Below, piece by piece: positions 49,547 to 57,880 of a DNA stretch of 64,000 nt. The stretch spans positions 868,001 to 932,000 of the forward strand of contig NZ_RKQJ01000001.1 in NCBI RefSeq assembly GCF_003814515.1. Direction: 5' to 3'. The translations under genes were made by a program, and so were the position numbers. Source of the DNA: Salinicoccus roseus. GTDB lineage: Bacteria; Bacillota; Bacilli; Staphylococcales; Salinicoccaceae. Position 1 is the first letter of the stretch; each line of letters starts with the position of its first letter. Under the pieces are notes generated by a model that had not been told where the DNA came from, ran no database searches, and saw nothing but the letters and a program-made list of their open reading frames with translations.

Positions 49547-49610
49547 ATGTAAAGATATATTTACATAGATCAATCAGGATGATAATATAATAGTAAAGAT
49601 ATCTTTACTA
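49547..49610. promoter_or_regulatory. two palindromic operators and -10 box of the second XRE unit
   Basis: Operator 1: ATGTAAAGATATATTTACAT (49547-49566). Operator 2: TAGTAAAGATATCTTTACTA (49591-49610), a perfect 20-bp palindrome overlapping the TATAAT -10 (49586-49591). Centres are 44 bp apart, about four turns. Both share GTAA-N8-TTAC with 22027-22042 upstream of the first XRE gene. Confidence 0.7.
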
Positions 49611-49626
49611 TTCTGGAGGCCCTAAG

Positions 49627-49836
49627 ATGCCGGCAACCAATAAGATAAGAGAAATTCGTAAGGAAAAGAGGATTTCGCAAGTTAAAATGGCTGAAGATCT
49701 ACAGGTCACGCGTCAGACAATCAATGCGATTGAAAAGCATAAATATAATCCCAGCCTTGAGCTGTCTCTTAAGATCATCAAATATTTTAATATGCCTATT
49801 GAAGCAGTGTTCACCTTAGAGGAGGATGACAGATGA
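49627..49836 (+). CDS. XRE family HTH transcriptional regulator (second YozG-like copy)
   Basis: 69 residues: KIREIRKEKRISQVKMAEDLQVTRQTINAIEKHKYNPSLELSLKIIKYFNMPIEAVFTLEED. One Cro/C1 HTH, clearly homologous to the protein at 22088-22288. ATG with GGAGG 7 bases upstream. Start overlaps nothing; its end overlaps the membrane-protein gene by 4 bases. AT-rich, unlike flanking genes, which hints at separate acquisition. Likely autoregulated through the two palindromes upstream. Confidence 0.9.
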   Translation: MPATNKIREIRKEKRISQVKMAEDLQVTRQTINAIEKHKYNPSLELSLKIIKYFNMPIEAVFTLEEDDR

Positions 49837-50255
49837 AGGTACAGGAAACAAAATTCCAAAATCATAAAATGAAGACTTGGACGCCTTATTTCATAATTGC
49901 ATGCGGTTTTATCGGAGCAACAATCGGTTCTTTTCTCGCCTACTTTATTCAGGGGGAGTTTCCATATAGTGTGATGATTGGTGCCGCAGTGGCATCTTTC
50001 ATACTATGTGTCATTCAATTTATTAAGCAGACTAGTAAAAAAGATCGTTTACCTGAAGCTGATGAACGCACCATTAAAAATCTCAAGCGTTACTTTGCAG
50101 CAACTTCACATCTTACTGTGGGGGTTCTTTTCATCTCTTTGACTGCATTTACTCTTATTGGGTACGATTCTGTTCCCCTCCTTTACCTATGGATCTTATT
50201 CTTTTCTTATATATGGATCGGCGGGATTGGTGCCATCATCGTCAAAAGACGATAA
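49833..50255 (+). CDS. four-helix membrane protein partnered with XRE regulator
   Basis: 140 residues with four hydrophobic segments (about 18-41, 45-62, 95-112, 117-136) and a central cytosolic loop KQTSKKDRLPEADERTIKNLKRY. The DERT motif before TM3 is usual in DUF2178/DUF3169-like partners of small XRE regulators. Translationally coupled (ATGA) to the regulator. Function unknown. Confidence 0.68.
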   Translation: MKVQETKFQNHKMKTWTPYFIIACGFIGATIGSFLAYFIQGEFPYSVMIGAAVASFILCVIQFIKQTSKKDRLPEADERTIKNLKRYFAATSHLTVGVLFISLTAFTLIGYDSVPLLYLWILFFSYIWIGGIGAIIVKRR

Positions 50256-50275
50256 TCTTCATGAATGGCGGACAG

Positions 50276-50317
50276 AAGCCTCCATCCCTGGCATCACTAG
50301 GAATGGAGGCTTTCCTT
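50276..50317 (+). terminator. terminator of the second XRE operon
   Basis: AAGCCTCCATCC / GGAATGGAGGCTT stem around a 12-base loop, then TCCTT. Confidence 0.7.
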
Positions 50318-50455
50318 ACGATTAGCCGATAGATTTCAATCATATATCCCAAGGGTGAACTTGGCTGCATAAGTTGTAACACTAATCATCAAAGCTTATC
50401 ATCTATCATGCTTTCATTGGATATATTGAATTTGGATTCTTTCATGGGTATTTCT

Positions 50456-51148
50456 TTACCTCCTGTTCCTCCCGGCACTTCTGATGAACGCAAGCTTCTC
50501 CCCGGAAATCCCCGCCTCATAGGATTTGAAACTTCTGATACCCGTACCGAAATGGAGACTCTCCGGTTTCAACTTCTCAACCATTTCAGTGACATTGTCT
50601 GTATTGAGCCCGCCACCCGGCATGATTGTAATATGAGTACCTTCTGTTTTCTTCATCAGTTTCTGCAACTTCCCGAAATTATCAGTGACACCACCGGGGC
50701 CGCCTGAAGTGAGGATGGTTTTCACCTCCGGATATTTGAGGAGCATCTTTAGGCCTTCAACTTGATCATCCAATGCATCGAATGCCTTGTGGAAGGTGAT
50801 ATCCATCTCCCCACAGATCGAAATGAAACTCTCCAAAGCGTTGGCGTCGATACGTCCATCTTCTGCCAGTGCTCCGATGACGATGCCGTTTGCACCATAG
50901 CTTCCCACTTCCCTTATCTGATCTTCCATCTGCATGACTTCCCGATCAGTATAACGGAATGATAGATCATGGGGCCGGATCATGACATTAATCGGAATAC
51001 TGGAAGCTTCGACCGCTTCCTTCACCAGAGCCATTGCCGGGGTAAGTCCATCCTGTTCCATACCGCTACAGAGTTCAATCCTGTCTGCGCCGAACCGGTT
51101 CAGGTCATGCACATCCTGTATGTTGGTCGCGATGCCTTCTATAATCAT
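50456..51148 (-). CDS. cutC: copper homeostasis protein CutC family
   Basis: 231 residues, TIM barrel. IEGIATNIQDVHDLNRFGADRIELCSGMEQDGLTPA, INVMIRPHDLSFRY, GIVIGALAEDGRID, ITFHKAFDALDD, ILTSGGPGGVTDN and ITIMPGGGLNTDNV are the CutC signature blocks. Named for copper tolerance in E. coli, although a metal role is disputed; it may be an enzyme. ATG 51148 with GGAGG 7 bases upstream. Single gene. Confidence 0.93.
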   Translation of the reverse strand: MIIEGIATNIQDVHDLNRFGADRIELCSGMEQDGLTPAMALVKEAVEASSIPINVMIRPHDLSFRYTDREVMQMEDQIREVGSYGANGIVIGALAEDGRIDANALESFISICGEMDITFHKAFDALDDQVEGLKMLLKYPEVKTILTSGGPGGVTDNFGKLQKLMKKTEGTHITIMPGGGLNTDNVTEMVEKLKPESLHFGTGIRSFKSYEAGISGEKLAFIRSAGRNRR

Positions 51149-51250
51149 ACCGTCACCTCCATATATGACTTTTACACGGTGGAAATGCATCAATTTGATG
51201 ATGAATGAAATGAAAACATCCCTTAAGTTTTAGAAAAATGTTTAGGACTT

Positions 51251-52441
51251 CTATAAATCAGTAAAGTTTTTGATTATGAAAGTATCATTCTCAGGCTGAA
51301 AGACCAGATCATATCCCGTAACAAATACATGAGTGCCCTCAAGATTATCATGTGTTCTTTCAGAAGAAACTTCCATATAGATCTGATTACCTTCTTCGCT
51401 GTACTCAGTCACTTCAACCGCCCATATTTGCATGTTCGGGAAATTCTGATTCTGAACATTGTTCCTCAACGTATTATATATGCCGCTTCCTGCTTCCAGA
51501 TAATTTTCAACATACGAGAAATCGTCCTCTGTATATGCCAACTGCAAGTCATTCAAATATTCATTAATGAATGCTTCAGCTGCCGGACCGTGTTCACCAT
51601 GACTTTCAGTTGAATTTGCCACTTCGGTTTCTTCTGGCTTCACGGTGGATGTTGATCCATCTCTATTGTATATGAACTCTTCATGCCCCTCTATATCCGC
51701 CAATCTTTTTCCCTCATATATATCTAGAAAGTCATTCAGATAAGGGTTCTCCCATGACTCTCCATTGAAACCTTCATAGCTGACGGCAATCGCTTTTAAG
51801 GTATGGATATTATCAATGTCAGAATCTATGCCGAAACCATAATCCCTTCCATGTACTTCACCAGGGGCAACGTTTATCGCTTCGCCAGTGCCCCCATGGA
51901 AGTATGAACCATCCGAGAAATCTATATCTCCCTTCAGGCGTACAGGTAGACCGTTCTTGTCCCATGCAACAAATCCATAAGTCATATTTTTTATATCTAC
52001 ATTTGAATTATTCCTGATGATCGCTGAAAGCATGTCAGGATAAAGATTTTTATATTCTGAATCCTGGATGATATAATCCACATCTTCTACAACCAGTTCC
52101 TGATTCATGAGTTCTTCTTCGAGCTTTTCTGCAGTCATATCCCCCGGAGAAGCGGTCTGCTTATTCTTTGCAGCAGATGTTTCCGTTTCTTCCTCAGGCT
52201 CCTCCTCTTCAACTGATTTATCCTGTCTTTTGCTCTCCTCAACTTTTTCTCTTTCTTCTTCTGTTGGCTCCTTGTCTTCCTCACTCTTTTCTTCTATGGC
52301 TTCTTCACTGGTCACTTGCTCTTTCGAGTCGGCAACTACTTCTTCCGACGGCTCTTCTGTCTGGTTTACGTAGATCATCCCAAGGAACACGAAAATGCCA
52401 AGGAGCAGGAAGACAATTAATCCAAGCATTACATTTTTCAT
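51251..52441 (-). CDS. membrane-anchored protein with DUF5780-like and TcaA NTF2-like domains
   Basis: 396 residues. One N-terminal membrane helix (VMLGLIVFLLLGIFVFLGMIYV), a 75-residue linker made largely of Glu, Lys and Ser, a middle beta-rich domain (about 115-245: YPDMLSAIIRNNSNVDIKNMTYGFVAWDKNGLPV) resembling DUF5780/FxLYD, a second linker, and a C-terminal NTF2-like domain (about 285-396: AAEAFINEYLNDLQLAYTEDDFSYVENYL..GYDLVFQPENDTFIIKNFTDL) like the TcaA C-terminal part. Probably extracellular envelope protein. ATG with GAAAGGG. AT-rich codon use. Confidence 0.75.
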   Translation of the reverse strand: MKNVMLGLIVFLLLGIFVFLGMIYVNQTEEPSEEVVADSKEQVTSEEAIEEKSEEDKEPTEEEREKVEESKRQDKSVEEEEPEEETETSAAKNKQTASPGDMTAEKLEEELMNQELVVEDVDYIIQDSEYKNLYPDMLSAIIRNNSNVDIKNMTYGFVAWDKNGLPVRLKGDIDFSDGSYFHGGTGEAINVAPGEVHGRDYGFGIDSDIDNIHTLKAIAVSYEGFNGESWENPYLNDFLDIYEGKRLADIEGHEEFIYNRDGSTSTVKPEETEVANSTESHGEHGPAAEAFINEYLNDLQLAYTEDDFSYVENYLEAGSGIYNTLRNNVQNQNFPNMQIWAVEVTEYSEEGNQIYMEVSSERTHDNLEGTHVFVTGYDLVFQPENDTFIIKNFTDL

Positions 52442-52553
52442 CAGTTTCCGCCCTTTCTATTTTATACTTAATAGTATACTTATTATAATCTCAAAAGACG
52501 GAATTTGATATACAATATTTTACATAGAATCTAATTCAAAAAAGGAGGATACC

Positions 52554-53450
52554 ATGCATACAATCAGGAATTCATTCCCGCACCTCGCCATCCATCATAT
52601 TGAGAAACTGGATAAAGGCTGGTCGGACGACGACAAGTACATCCTCCATGTTGACGATGAAAAGTACCTGCTCCGCCTCAGCAATCTGGATCAAAAGAAT
52701 TTCAAGATCCGCGAATATGAGCTGATCCGGAAATGCTATGAAGCCGGACTCCCTGTGCAGAAGCCGTTTGAACATGGGGAAGCAGACAGCTATTACTATC
52801 TCCTGCTCCAATGGGTTGAGGGTCAGGAGGCGACAATCAGATTGCCTGAACTGCCCGAACCGGAACAGTACAGGTTGGGTGTTGAAGCGGGGAGGAATCT
52901 ATGGAAGCTTCATCAGCTGGACGTGCACCAGCCTGAAGAATCCTGGGAGTCGAAGATGAACAGGAAAATTGATCGGAAAATCAGTATGTACAAAGCGTGC
53001 GACTATAAATTTGAAAAAGGCCACCTGTTCCTTGAATATATAGAAGCACATCGTCATCTCCTCCACAATCGCATACAAGTGCTCCATCACGGAGACTACC
53101 ATGTCGGCAACATGATCATCGATGCTGATTATAGTCTCCACATCATAGATTTCAACCGGCATGATGTCGGCGAGCCATGGGAGGAATTCAACCGGATCGT
53201 CTGGAGTGCCCAGGCAAGTCCAGCTTTCGCCTCGGGACAGATAAGTGGTTATTTCAGTGATGAAGTTCCCGAAGCTTTCTGGCGGCTGCTCCTCCTCTAT
53301 ATCAGTGCGAATATGCTGTCATCCCTGCCATGGGGCGTTCCATTCGGACAGACACAGATCGAAATATTCATGGAACAGGCTGATGAAATCTTGGACTGGT
53401 ACGATGATTTGCGGACAGTCATCCCTTCCTGGTATCGCAGTTTTTCGTAA
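52554..53450 (+). CDS. aminoglycoside phosphotransferase (APH) family kinase
   Basis: 298 residues. Kinase-like fold: LDKGWSDDDKYILHVDDEKYLLRLSN holds the beta-strand Lys, catalytic loop VLHHGDYHVGNMIID (H-G-D-x-H-x-x-N), and metal Asp in LHIIDFNRHDVGEPWEEF. Such proteins phosphorylate aminoglycosides, macrolides or small metabolites (choline, homoserine, sugars). No evidence for a resistance role here. ATG with AAAGGAGG. Single gene. Confidence 0.88.
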   Translation: MHTIRNSFPHLAIHHIEKLDKGWSDDDKYILHVDDEKYLLRLSNLDQKNFKIREYELIRKCYEAGLPVQKPFEHGEADSYYYLLLQWVEGQEATIRLPELPEPEQYRLGVEAGRNLWKLHQLDVHQPEESWESKMNRKIDRKISMYKACDYKFEKGHLFLEYIEAHRHLLHNRIQVLHHGDYHVGNMIIDADYSLHIIDFNRHDVGEPWEEFNRIVWSAQASPAFASGQISGYFSDEVPEAFWRLLLLYISANMLSSLPWGVPFGQTQIEIFMEQADEILDWYDDLRTVIPSWYRSFS

Positions 53451-53466
53451 CGCATCATTTCTGCGC

Positions 53467-53500
53467 AAAAAAGGCCATCCCCTTTTTGGGAATGGCCTAT
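53467..53500. terminator. bidirectional terminator between the APH-type kinase and GlsB genes
   Basis: AAAAAAGGCCATCCCC / GGGAATGGCC stem with a T-rich loop; six-T run on the minus strand. Confidence 0.82.
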
Positions 53501-53509
53501 CGTCATCGT

Positions 53510-53770
53510 CTATGCTCTTTTGTTTCCGCCAAGCGCCTTCATGATGAAGGATACGATCAGAATCAGGATGATGGCACCTAACAGTCCACCAATGATGCTG
53601 ACGCCGCCGAGTTCCGGACCAAAGCTCAGTCCAAGTGCATTTGCAATTGCAGCACCGACAAGTCCTGCAATGATGTTACCGATGATACCGAATGGTACAT
53701 CTTTTCCGAGAATAAGACCGGCGAGCCATCCGATGATGCCGCCTACGATTAATGTAATAATCCAACCCAT
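53510..53770 (-). CDS. GlsB/YeaQ/YmgE family stress response membrane protein
   Basis: 86 residues, three Gly-rich membrane helices: ITLIVGGIIGWLAGLILGKD, GIIGNIIAGLVGAAIANALGL and SIIGGLLGAIILILIVSFIM. Transglycosylase-associated protein family (Pfam name, no enzyme activity shown). ATG after ACGGAGG. A sigma-B promoter lies 50 bases upstream, consistent with stress induction. Confidence 0.92.
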   Translation of the reverse strand: MGWIITLIVGGIIGWLAGLILGKDVPFGIIGNIIAGLVGAAIANALGLSFGPELGGVSIIGGLLGAIILILIVSFIMKALGGNKRA

Positions 53771-53821
53771 TAGTAAAACCTCCGTGAAATTTTTAATATT
53801 ATAACTGAATACATGAATTAA

Positions 53822-53846
53822 ATACCCCGCACATCCACTCCAAAAC
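53822..53846 (-). promoter_or_regulatory. sigma-B promoter of the GlsB-family gene
   Basis: Minus strand GTTTTG (53846-53841), 13-base spacer, GGGTAT (53827-53822). Matches GTTTAA-N13-GGGWAW in ten of twelve positions. Confidence 0.65.
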
Positions 53847-53924
53847 TAAAAAATCCACGATGTAAATACTTGTCATCAAACAGTAATCCCCATGTAATAA
53901 ATCTGAAAATGTCGTGCAGACATA

Positions 53925-53960
53925 AAATAAGGGCAGGAGATTAAGTATCTCCCGCCCTTT
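53925..53960 (-). terminator. terminator of the teichoic-acid gene pair
   Basis: Minus strand AAAGGGCGGGAGAT / ATCTCCTGCCCTT with loop ACTTA, then ATTTTATG, right after the stop codon at 53964. Confidence 0.8.
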
Positions 53961-53963
53961 CAT

Positions 53964-56084
53964 TTATTCCTCAAACACCGCTTCCACGACCTTTTCTGAT
54001 GCCCTGCCGTCATCCCAGCTGCAGAAGCGGTCGTAGAATGCGTCGTATCTTTCCTGATATTCTTCCTCGATCTCGCCGATGTTTTCTATCGCATCGACGA
54101 CTGCGTCATTCGTCATCAGCAGCGGCCCAGGGAGCTCGGTCTCCATATCGATATAGAATCCGCGCAGCTGTTCTCCGTACTTTTCGATGTCATACGTAAA
54201 GAAGAGCACCGGACGCCTGAGGTTGGCATAGTCGAAGAAGACGGATGAATAGTCTGTGATGAGCATATCTGAGGCGAGATAGAGTTCGCTGACGTCATCG
54301 TATTTGGAGACATCATATGCGAAGCCTTCCAGGCCGGTGAGGTTCATCTTGGATGCAACGACATAGTGCATCCTGAGGAGGATGATATATTCGTCGCCGA
54401 ACTTCTCCTTCAGCCGCTCCAGATCCAGCTGCATCGAGAACTTGTATTTGCCGACTTTGTAGTATTCATCATCCCGCCACGTCGGCGCATAGAGGATGAC
54501 CTTCTTATCTTTCGGCAGGCCGAGCTTCTCCTTGATGTCCTGGATGATGACGGGGTTGTCGTCGGTCATCAGGATATCGTTCCTCGGATATCCGGTCTCG
54601 AGCATGGTGTTGGTGAACCAGAATGCCCGCTTGAATATGGCGGACGAGTACGCATTCGGTGCGATGAGGTAGTCCCACTTGTCGGTCTCCTTGCTGAAGT
54701 TCTTCTTATACTTTGCGGCATTCGTCCCGGGCATATGTACATCATCCATATCCCCTGCGAGCCGCTTGAGCGGCGTACCGTGCCACGTCTGGAGATATTT
54801 CTGCCCTTCCCTCTTGATGTAGCTGTTCGGCATCCTGACGTTGCTGACGATATACTTTGCACGCGCCATATAATAGTAGTATTTCAGCGAGAAGCGCTTC
54901 ACGGTCACCGGATCGCCGGGGAGCTTCTGCTTCTTGTTCAGCACCCAGACATGATTGTAGCCACTCCGGCTCTTGAGCATCTGCTGGTATATATACTTCG
55001 GGCTGTCGGAATAGGATTTGCCCTGGAAACTCTCGAAGATGACGAGGTCATCCATCAGCGGCTTCTTCATATATGAATATTTATAGATGAATTCCTTGCG
55101 GCCGTTCCGTTTCGTGAAGCCCCTCTTAGCATCCCGGAGGATATCCCGGACCCGGCTCAGCCTCTTGAATGTCCGCCTGCTTCGCGACTGGATGGTCCGC
55201 ACATCAAGCTGCAGCACCTTGTCCTTCGTCTTCAGCACAGATGGATTGACCTTCCGGATCGTCTCCTGCAGCCCTTCGAAATGCACATCGATCTCATCCT
55301 TATTCTTGAACTTCACGATCAGATGCTTCCGGTAGAAGTTCAGCAGCAGCGTATCAAGCAGTGTCTCCGCTTCGAAACTGAGGCGGGACTGCTTGAGGCG
55401 GTTGTAGATGGCGAACATGTCATGCATGCGCTGTTCGATGGGCATCTGGCGGAGTGACGGATGGGTGATCGGATCGTTCCTTCTCCTCCGAAAATAAAGT
55501 GCCTCATAGACGAACGGCACCACTTCGACCGCTTCAAGCATCGGGATGACGAACATCAGGTCGGAATATGTCTGCTCCGCCTCGGCGAACTCCAGGTCCA
55601 ACCGGTCGATCAAGTCTTTTTTGATGAGGAAGTGGAGTGCCGAATGATTCCGCACCAGATTATATCTGTTCCGGTGAAAGATGGTGGTCCGCCGCTGTTC
55701 GGCCGCACTCTCGATCTCGCTCGAATCGAGCTCAGTCCTGCGCATCCTGCCGCGGACGACCGGATGCCCGTCCATATTTTCGATGAGCATCTGCAGCGCA
55801 TCACTCGAGATGTAGTCATCGCTGTCCAGGAAATATACATATTCGCCAGCCACCGCTTCAAGTCCGATGTTGCGGGCGGCGCCTGCCGTAATGTCTTTCG
55901 GTGTTTCGATGAAGCGGAACCGCGCGTCTTCAATGAACTTCTGTCCGACTGCCCGCTTCAGTGCATCCGTATCCGAATGGAGGATCAGCGCTTCAAAATC
56001 CGCATATGTCTGATCCACCACCGATTCCAGTGCCCTGTCTATATAATTCTCGTTCTTTTCTGCAGGTATAATGATGGAAATCAT
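53964..56084 (-). CDS. fusion of GT2 glycosyltransferase and CDP-glycerol glycerophosphotransferase (TagF-like)
   Basis: 706 residues. Residues 1-200 are a GT-A glycosyltransferase (SIIIPAEKNENYIDRALESVVDQTY, DxD-type YFLDSDDYISSDAL). Residues 330-700 are the glycerophosphotransferase domain: QTWHGTPLKRLAGDMDD with the catalytic His, DYLIAPNAYSSAIFKRAF, GYPRNDIL, LYAPTWRDDEYYKVG, and TDYSSVFFDYANLRRPVLFFTYD. It should transfer glycerol- or ribitol-phosphate and probably a sugar onto a wall teichoic acid or related polymer at the cytosolic face of the membrane. Directly follows the TarM-like gene, with stop and start adjacent. Confidence 0.88.
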   Translation of the reverse strand: MISIIIPAEKNENYIDRALESVVDQTYADFEALILHSDTDALKRAVGQKFIEDARFRFIETPKDITAGAARNIGLEAVAGEYVYFLDSDDYISSDALQMLIENMDGHPVVRGRMRRTELDSSEIESAAEQRRTTIFHRNRYNLVRNHSALHFLIKKDLIDRLDLEFAEAEQTYSDLMFVIPMLEAVEVVPFVYEALYFRRRRNDPITHPSLRQMPIEQRMHDMFAIYNRLKQSRLSFEAETLLDTLLLNFYRKHLIVKFKNKDEIDVHFEGLQETIRKVNPSVLKTKDKVLQLDVRTIQSRSRRTFKRLSRVRDILRDAKRGFTKRNGRKEFIYKYSYMKKPLMDDLVIFESFQGKSYSDSPKYIYQQMLKSRSGYNHVWVLNKKQKLPGDPVTVKRFSLKYYYYMARAKYIVSNVRMPNSYIKREGQKYLQTWHGTPLKRLAGDMDDVHMPGTNAAKYKKNFSKETDKWDYLIAPNAYSSAIFKRAFWFTNTMLETGYPRNDILMTDDNPVIIQDIKEKLGLPKDKKVILYAPTWRDDEYYKVGKYKFSMQLDLERLKEKFGDEYIILLRMHYVVASKMNLTGLEGFAYDVSKYDDVSELYLASDMLITDYSSVFFDYANLRRPVLFFTYDIEKYGEQLRGFYIDMETELPGPLLMTNDAVVDAIENIGEIEEEYQERYDAFYDRFCSWDDGRASEKVVEAVFEE

Positions 56085-57686
56085 CTATTCCTCTGCACCT
56101 CTACTTTCATCGTTCCCCAACAGGTGGTCCACCAGGGAGAACCATTTATTCTGATAGCTGTCGATGCCGAACTGCGTCCGCATCGTCCTGCCTGCGGCGA
56201 TGCCCATCTCCCTTGTCTCTTCAGGATGCTGGAGCATATGGATCATCCTTTTGGCAAGTGCGTCCGTATCGCCTTTTCTGATCAGGTATCCGTTCTCCCC
56301 ATCTTCGATCATATCCGACGGGCCGTAACGGATGTCATAGCTGACGACCGGCGTCTCATTGACCATGCTTTCCATGACGGAGAGCGAGAAGCCTTCCGCC
56401 TTCGACGTGACGACGGACAGCGCACCGGAACGGTAGACGTTCTCCGGCCGCTGGGTGTAGCCCTTCACCTTTACGCTGTCTTCAAGGCCGAGCTTTTTGA
56501 TCAGGTCCTTGTACTCCTGCTTCTTATCGCCCTGCCCCCAGATTTCGAGGGTCGCCTCCGGCACGGCCGCCACCACTTCCTTGAATGCCTTGATGGTATG
56601 GTCGATGCTCTTGATGCTGGAGAAGCGGGAGACGATGACGACCTTCTTCATATCCCGTTCGATCTTCCGGGTGCGCTGCTGCAGATTGATGATGAAAGTG
56701 CGCATGCCGGTGATCTTCGGCGGGCTCGGATCATAGTAGTTCGGTACGACGAACACCTTCTCGGGATGCCCGAAGCGCTCGACGATGTCCTGGCGCTGCT
56801 TCTCCGTCAGGACGACGAGGCCGTCGACGTCCTTGACGCTCTCGACGGCATACTTGTTGCGGCGGTTGAGTTCCGATGCTGGATCATCCGGATTGCGCAG
56901 GTGGTTGCTGTGGGGGCGGATGAGGCCCTTCACCTTCTTGTCATCGAGCAGCACCACGAGTTCATCCGTCGGCCGTGTATCCGAGATGACCACTGTATCA
57001 CGGTCCGATTCAGCGATGACCTGATCCAGCCAGTCCTTCCTGTACGGCGTCTGGTCCCCGTCGGTTTCGGAGAGCACCCTGTCGTCCTCCCCGAAATTCT
57101 TGACCTGGGTGATCTTGTCCGTCTCCGGGTCATGGCGCATAGTGAGGATCACCTTCCCCTCCCGGTTGTAGAAGATCTCCTCCGCCACCTTGTTCTCTTC
57201 GGGGGTGAAGTGCTGGAGCCGCGTCATCTGGCCGTAGTAGTCGTAGTACTCCCTTTTCTCGCGCCGTTCATGCGCATCAAAGTAGTCGATGAAATCAAGC
57301 GTGTCATCCTCCCTCAGGGAGATGTACTTCATATACGCGTCGTCCCTGTACAGCCTGTAGGCATTATGCTTCGGACGCTTCGACACCCTGTAGTCCTTTT
57401 CATATTCCGAGATGTCGACCTTGACGCGCTTCCGGCTTACCTTGTCCGTCGGCCTGTACAGTGCACGCTCATGGAACAGGTTCCGGATGTGCACATTTTT
57501 GCTGACCTTGCCCATGCGCACGAGCTTTTTGCAGATGACCGGGAACCGCGGGTCATATCTGAAAGTCAGCAGTTCGGTCTCATAACCGGCATCGGCGAAA
57601 GTGCTCGCCTGCCGCAAGGACGCGTGCGTGAGCCCGCCCCGGTTCACATCCACGGAATTGAGTAAAAACAAGATTCTCGGTTTCAT
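56085..57686 (-). CDS. GT4 family glycosyltransferase, TarM-like poly(glycerol/ribitol-phosphate) glucosyltransferase
   Basis: 533 residues, GT-B fold. The N-terminal half contains the long inserted beta domain of TarM-type enzymes (YRLYRDDAYMKYISLRED..FIDYFDAHERREKREYYD..GKVILTMRHD). The C-terminal half has KKVVIVSRFSSIKSIDHTIKAF, LEIWGQGDKKQEYKDLI and the EGFSLSVMES E-x7-E catalytic pair. Adds sugar to teichoic acid backbones. Forms an operon with the GT2-TagF fusion. ATG with AAAGGATG upstream. Confidence 0.87.
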   Translation of the reverse strand: MKPRILFLLNSVDVNRGGLTHASLRQASTFADAGYETELLTFRYDPRFPVICKKLVRMGKVSKNVHIRNLFHERALYRPTDKVSRKRVKVDISEYEKDYRVSKRPKHNAYRLYRDDAYMKYISLREDDTLDFIDYFDAHERREKREYYDYYGQMTRLQHFTPEENKVAEEIFYNREGKVILTMRHDPETDKITQVKNFGEDDRVLSETDGDQTPYRKDWLDQVIAESDRDTVVISDTRPTDELVVLLDDKKVKGLIRPHSNHLRNPDDPASELNRRNKYAVESVKDVDGLVVLTEKQRQDIVERFGHPEKVFVVPNYYDPSPPKITGMRTFIINLQQRTRKIERDMKKVVIVSRFSSIKSIDHTIKAFKEVVAAVPEATLEIWGQGDKKQEYKDLIKKLGLEDSVKVKGYTQRPENVYRSGALSVVTSKAEGFSLSVMESMVNETPVVSYDIRYGPSDMIEDGENGYLIRKGDTDALAKRMIHMLQHPEETREMGIAAGRTMRTQFGIDSYQNKWFSLVDHLLGNDESRGAEE

Positions 57687-57801
57687 AGGATCATCCTTTT
57701 CCCGGCACTTTATTTGAATACATGCAGTTTATATTAATCCAATTATATATCAAATGGAAAGAAATAAGAAAGTCATGGTGCCGATTCCCTGCCGCTCCCC
57801 T

Positions 57802-57826
57802 GTTTAACCGTTTCCGACAGGGGTAA
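57802..57826 (+). promoter_or_regulatory. sigma-B promoter of the YsnF gene
   Basis: GTTTAA (57802-57807), 13-base spacer, GGGTAA (57821-57826): a perfect match to GTTTAA-N12-14-GGGWAW. Starts transcription about 45 bases before the ATG. Confidence 0.8.
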
Positions 57827-57880
57827 TGAACTACTAAGATTGGATGCTTTTGAAGGACACATATACTGGAGGCAGAATCC

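Noticed and set aside
55461..57665. A 734-codon open frame antisense to the teichoic-acid genes
   Set aside because: It mirrors the GC-rich codons of the TarM-like and TagF-like genes, has no ribosome binding site or recognisable motif, and both opposite-strand genes have clear domains.
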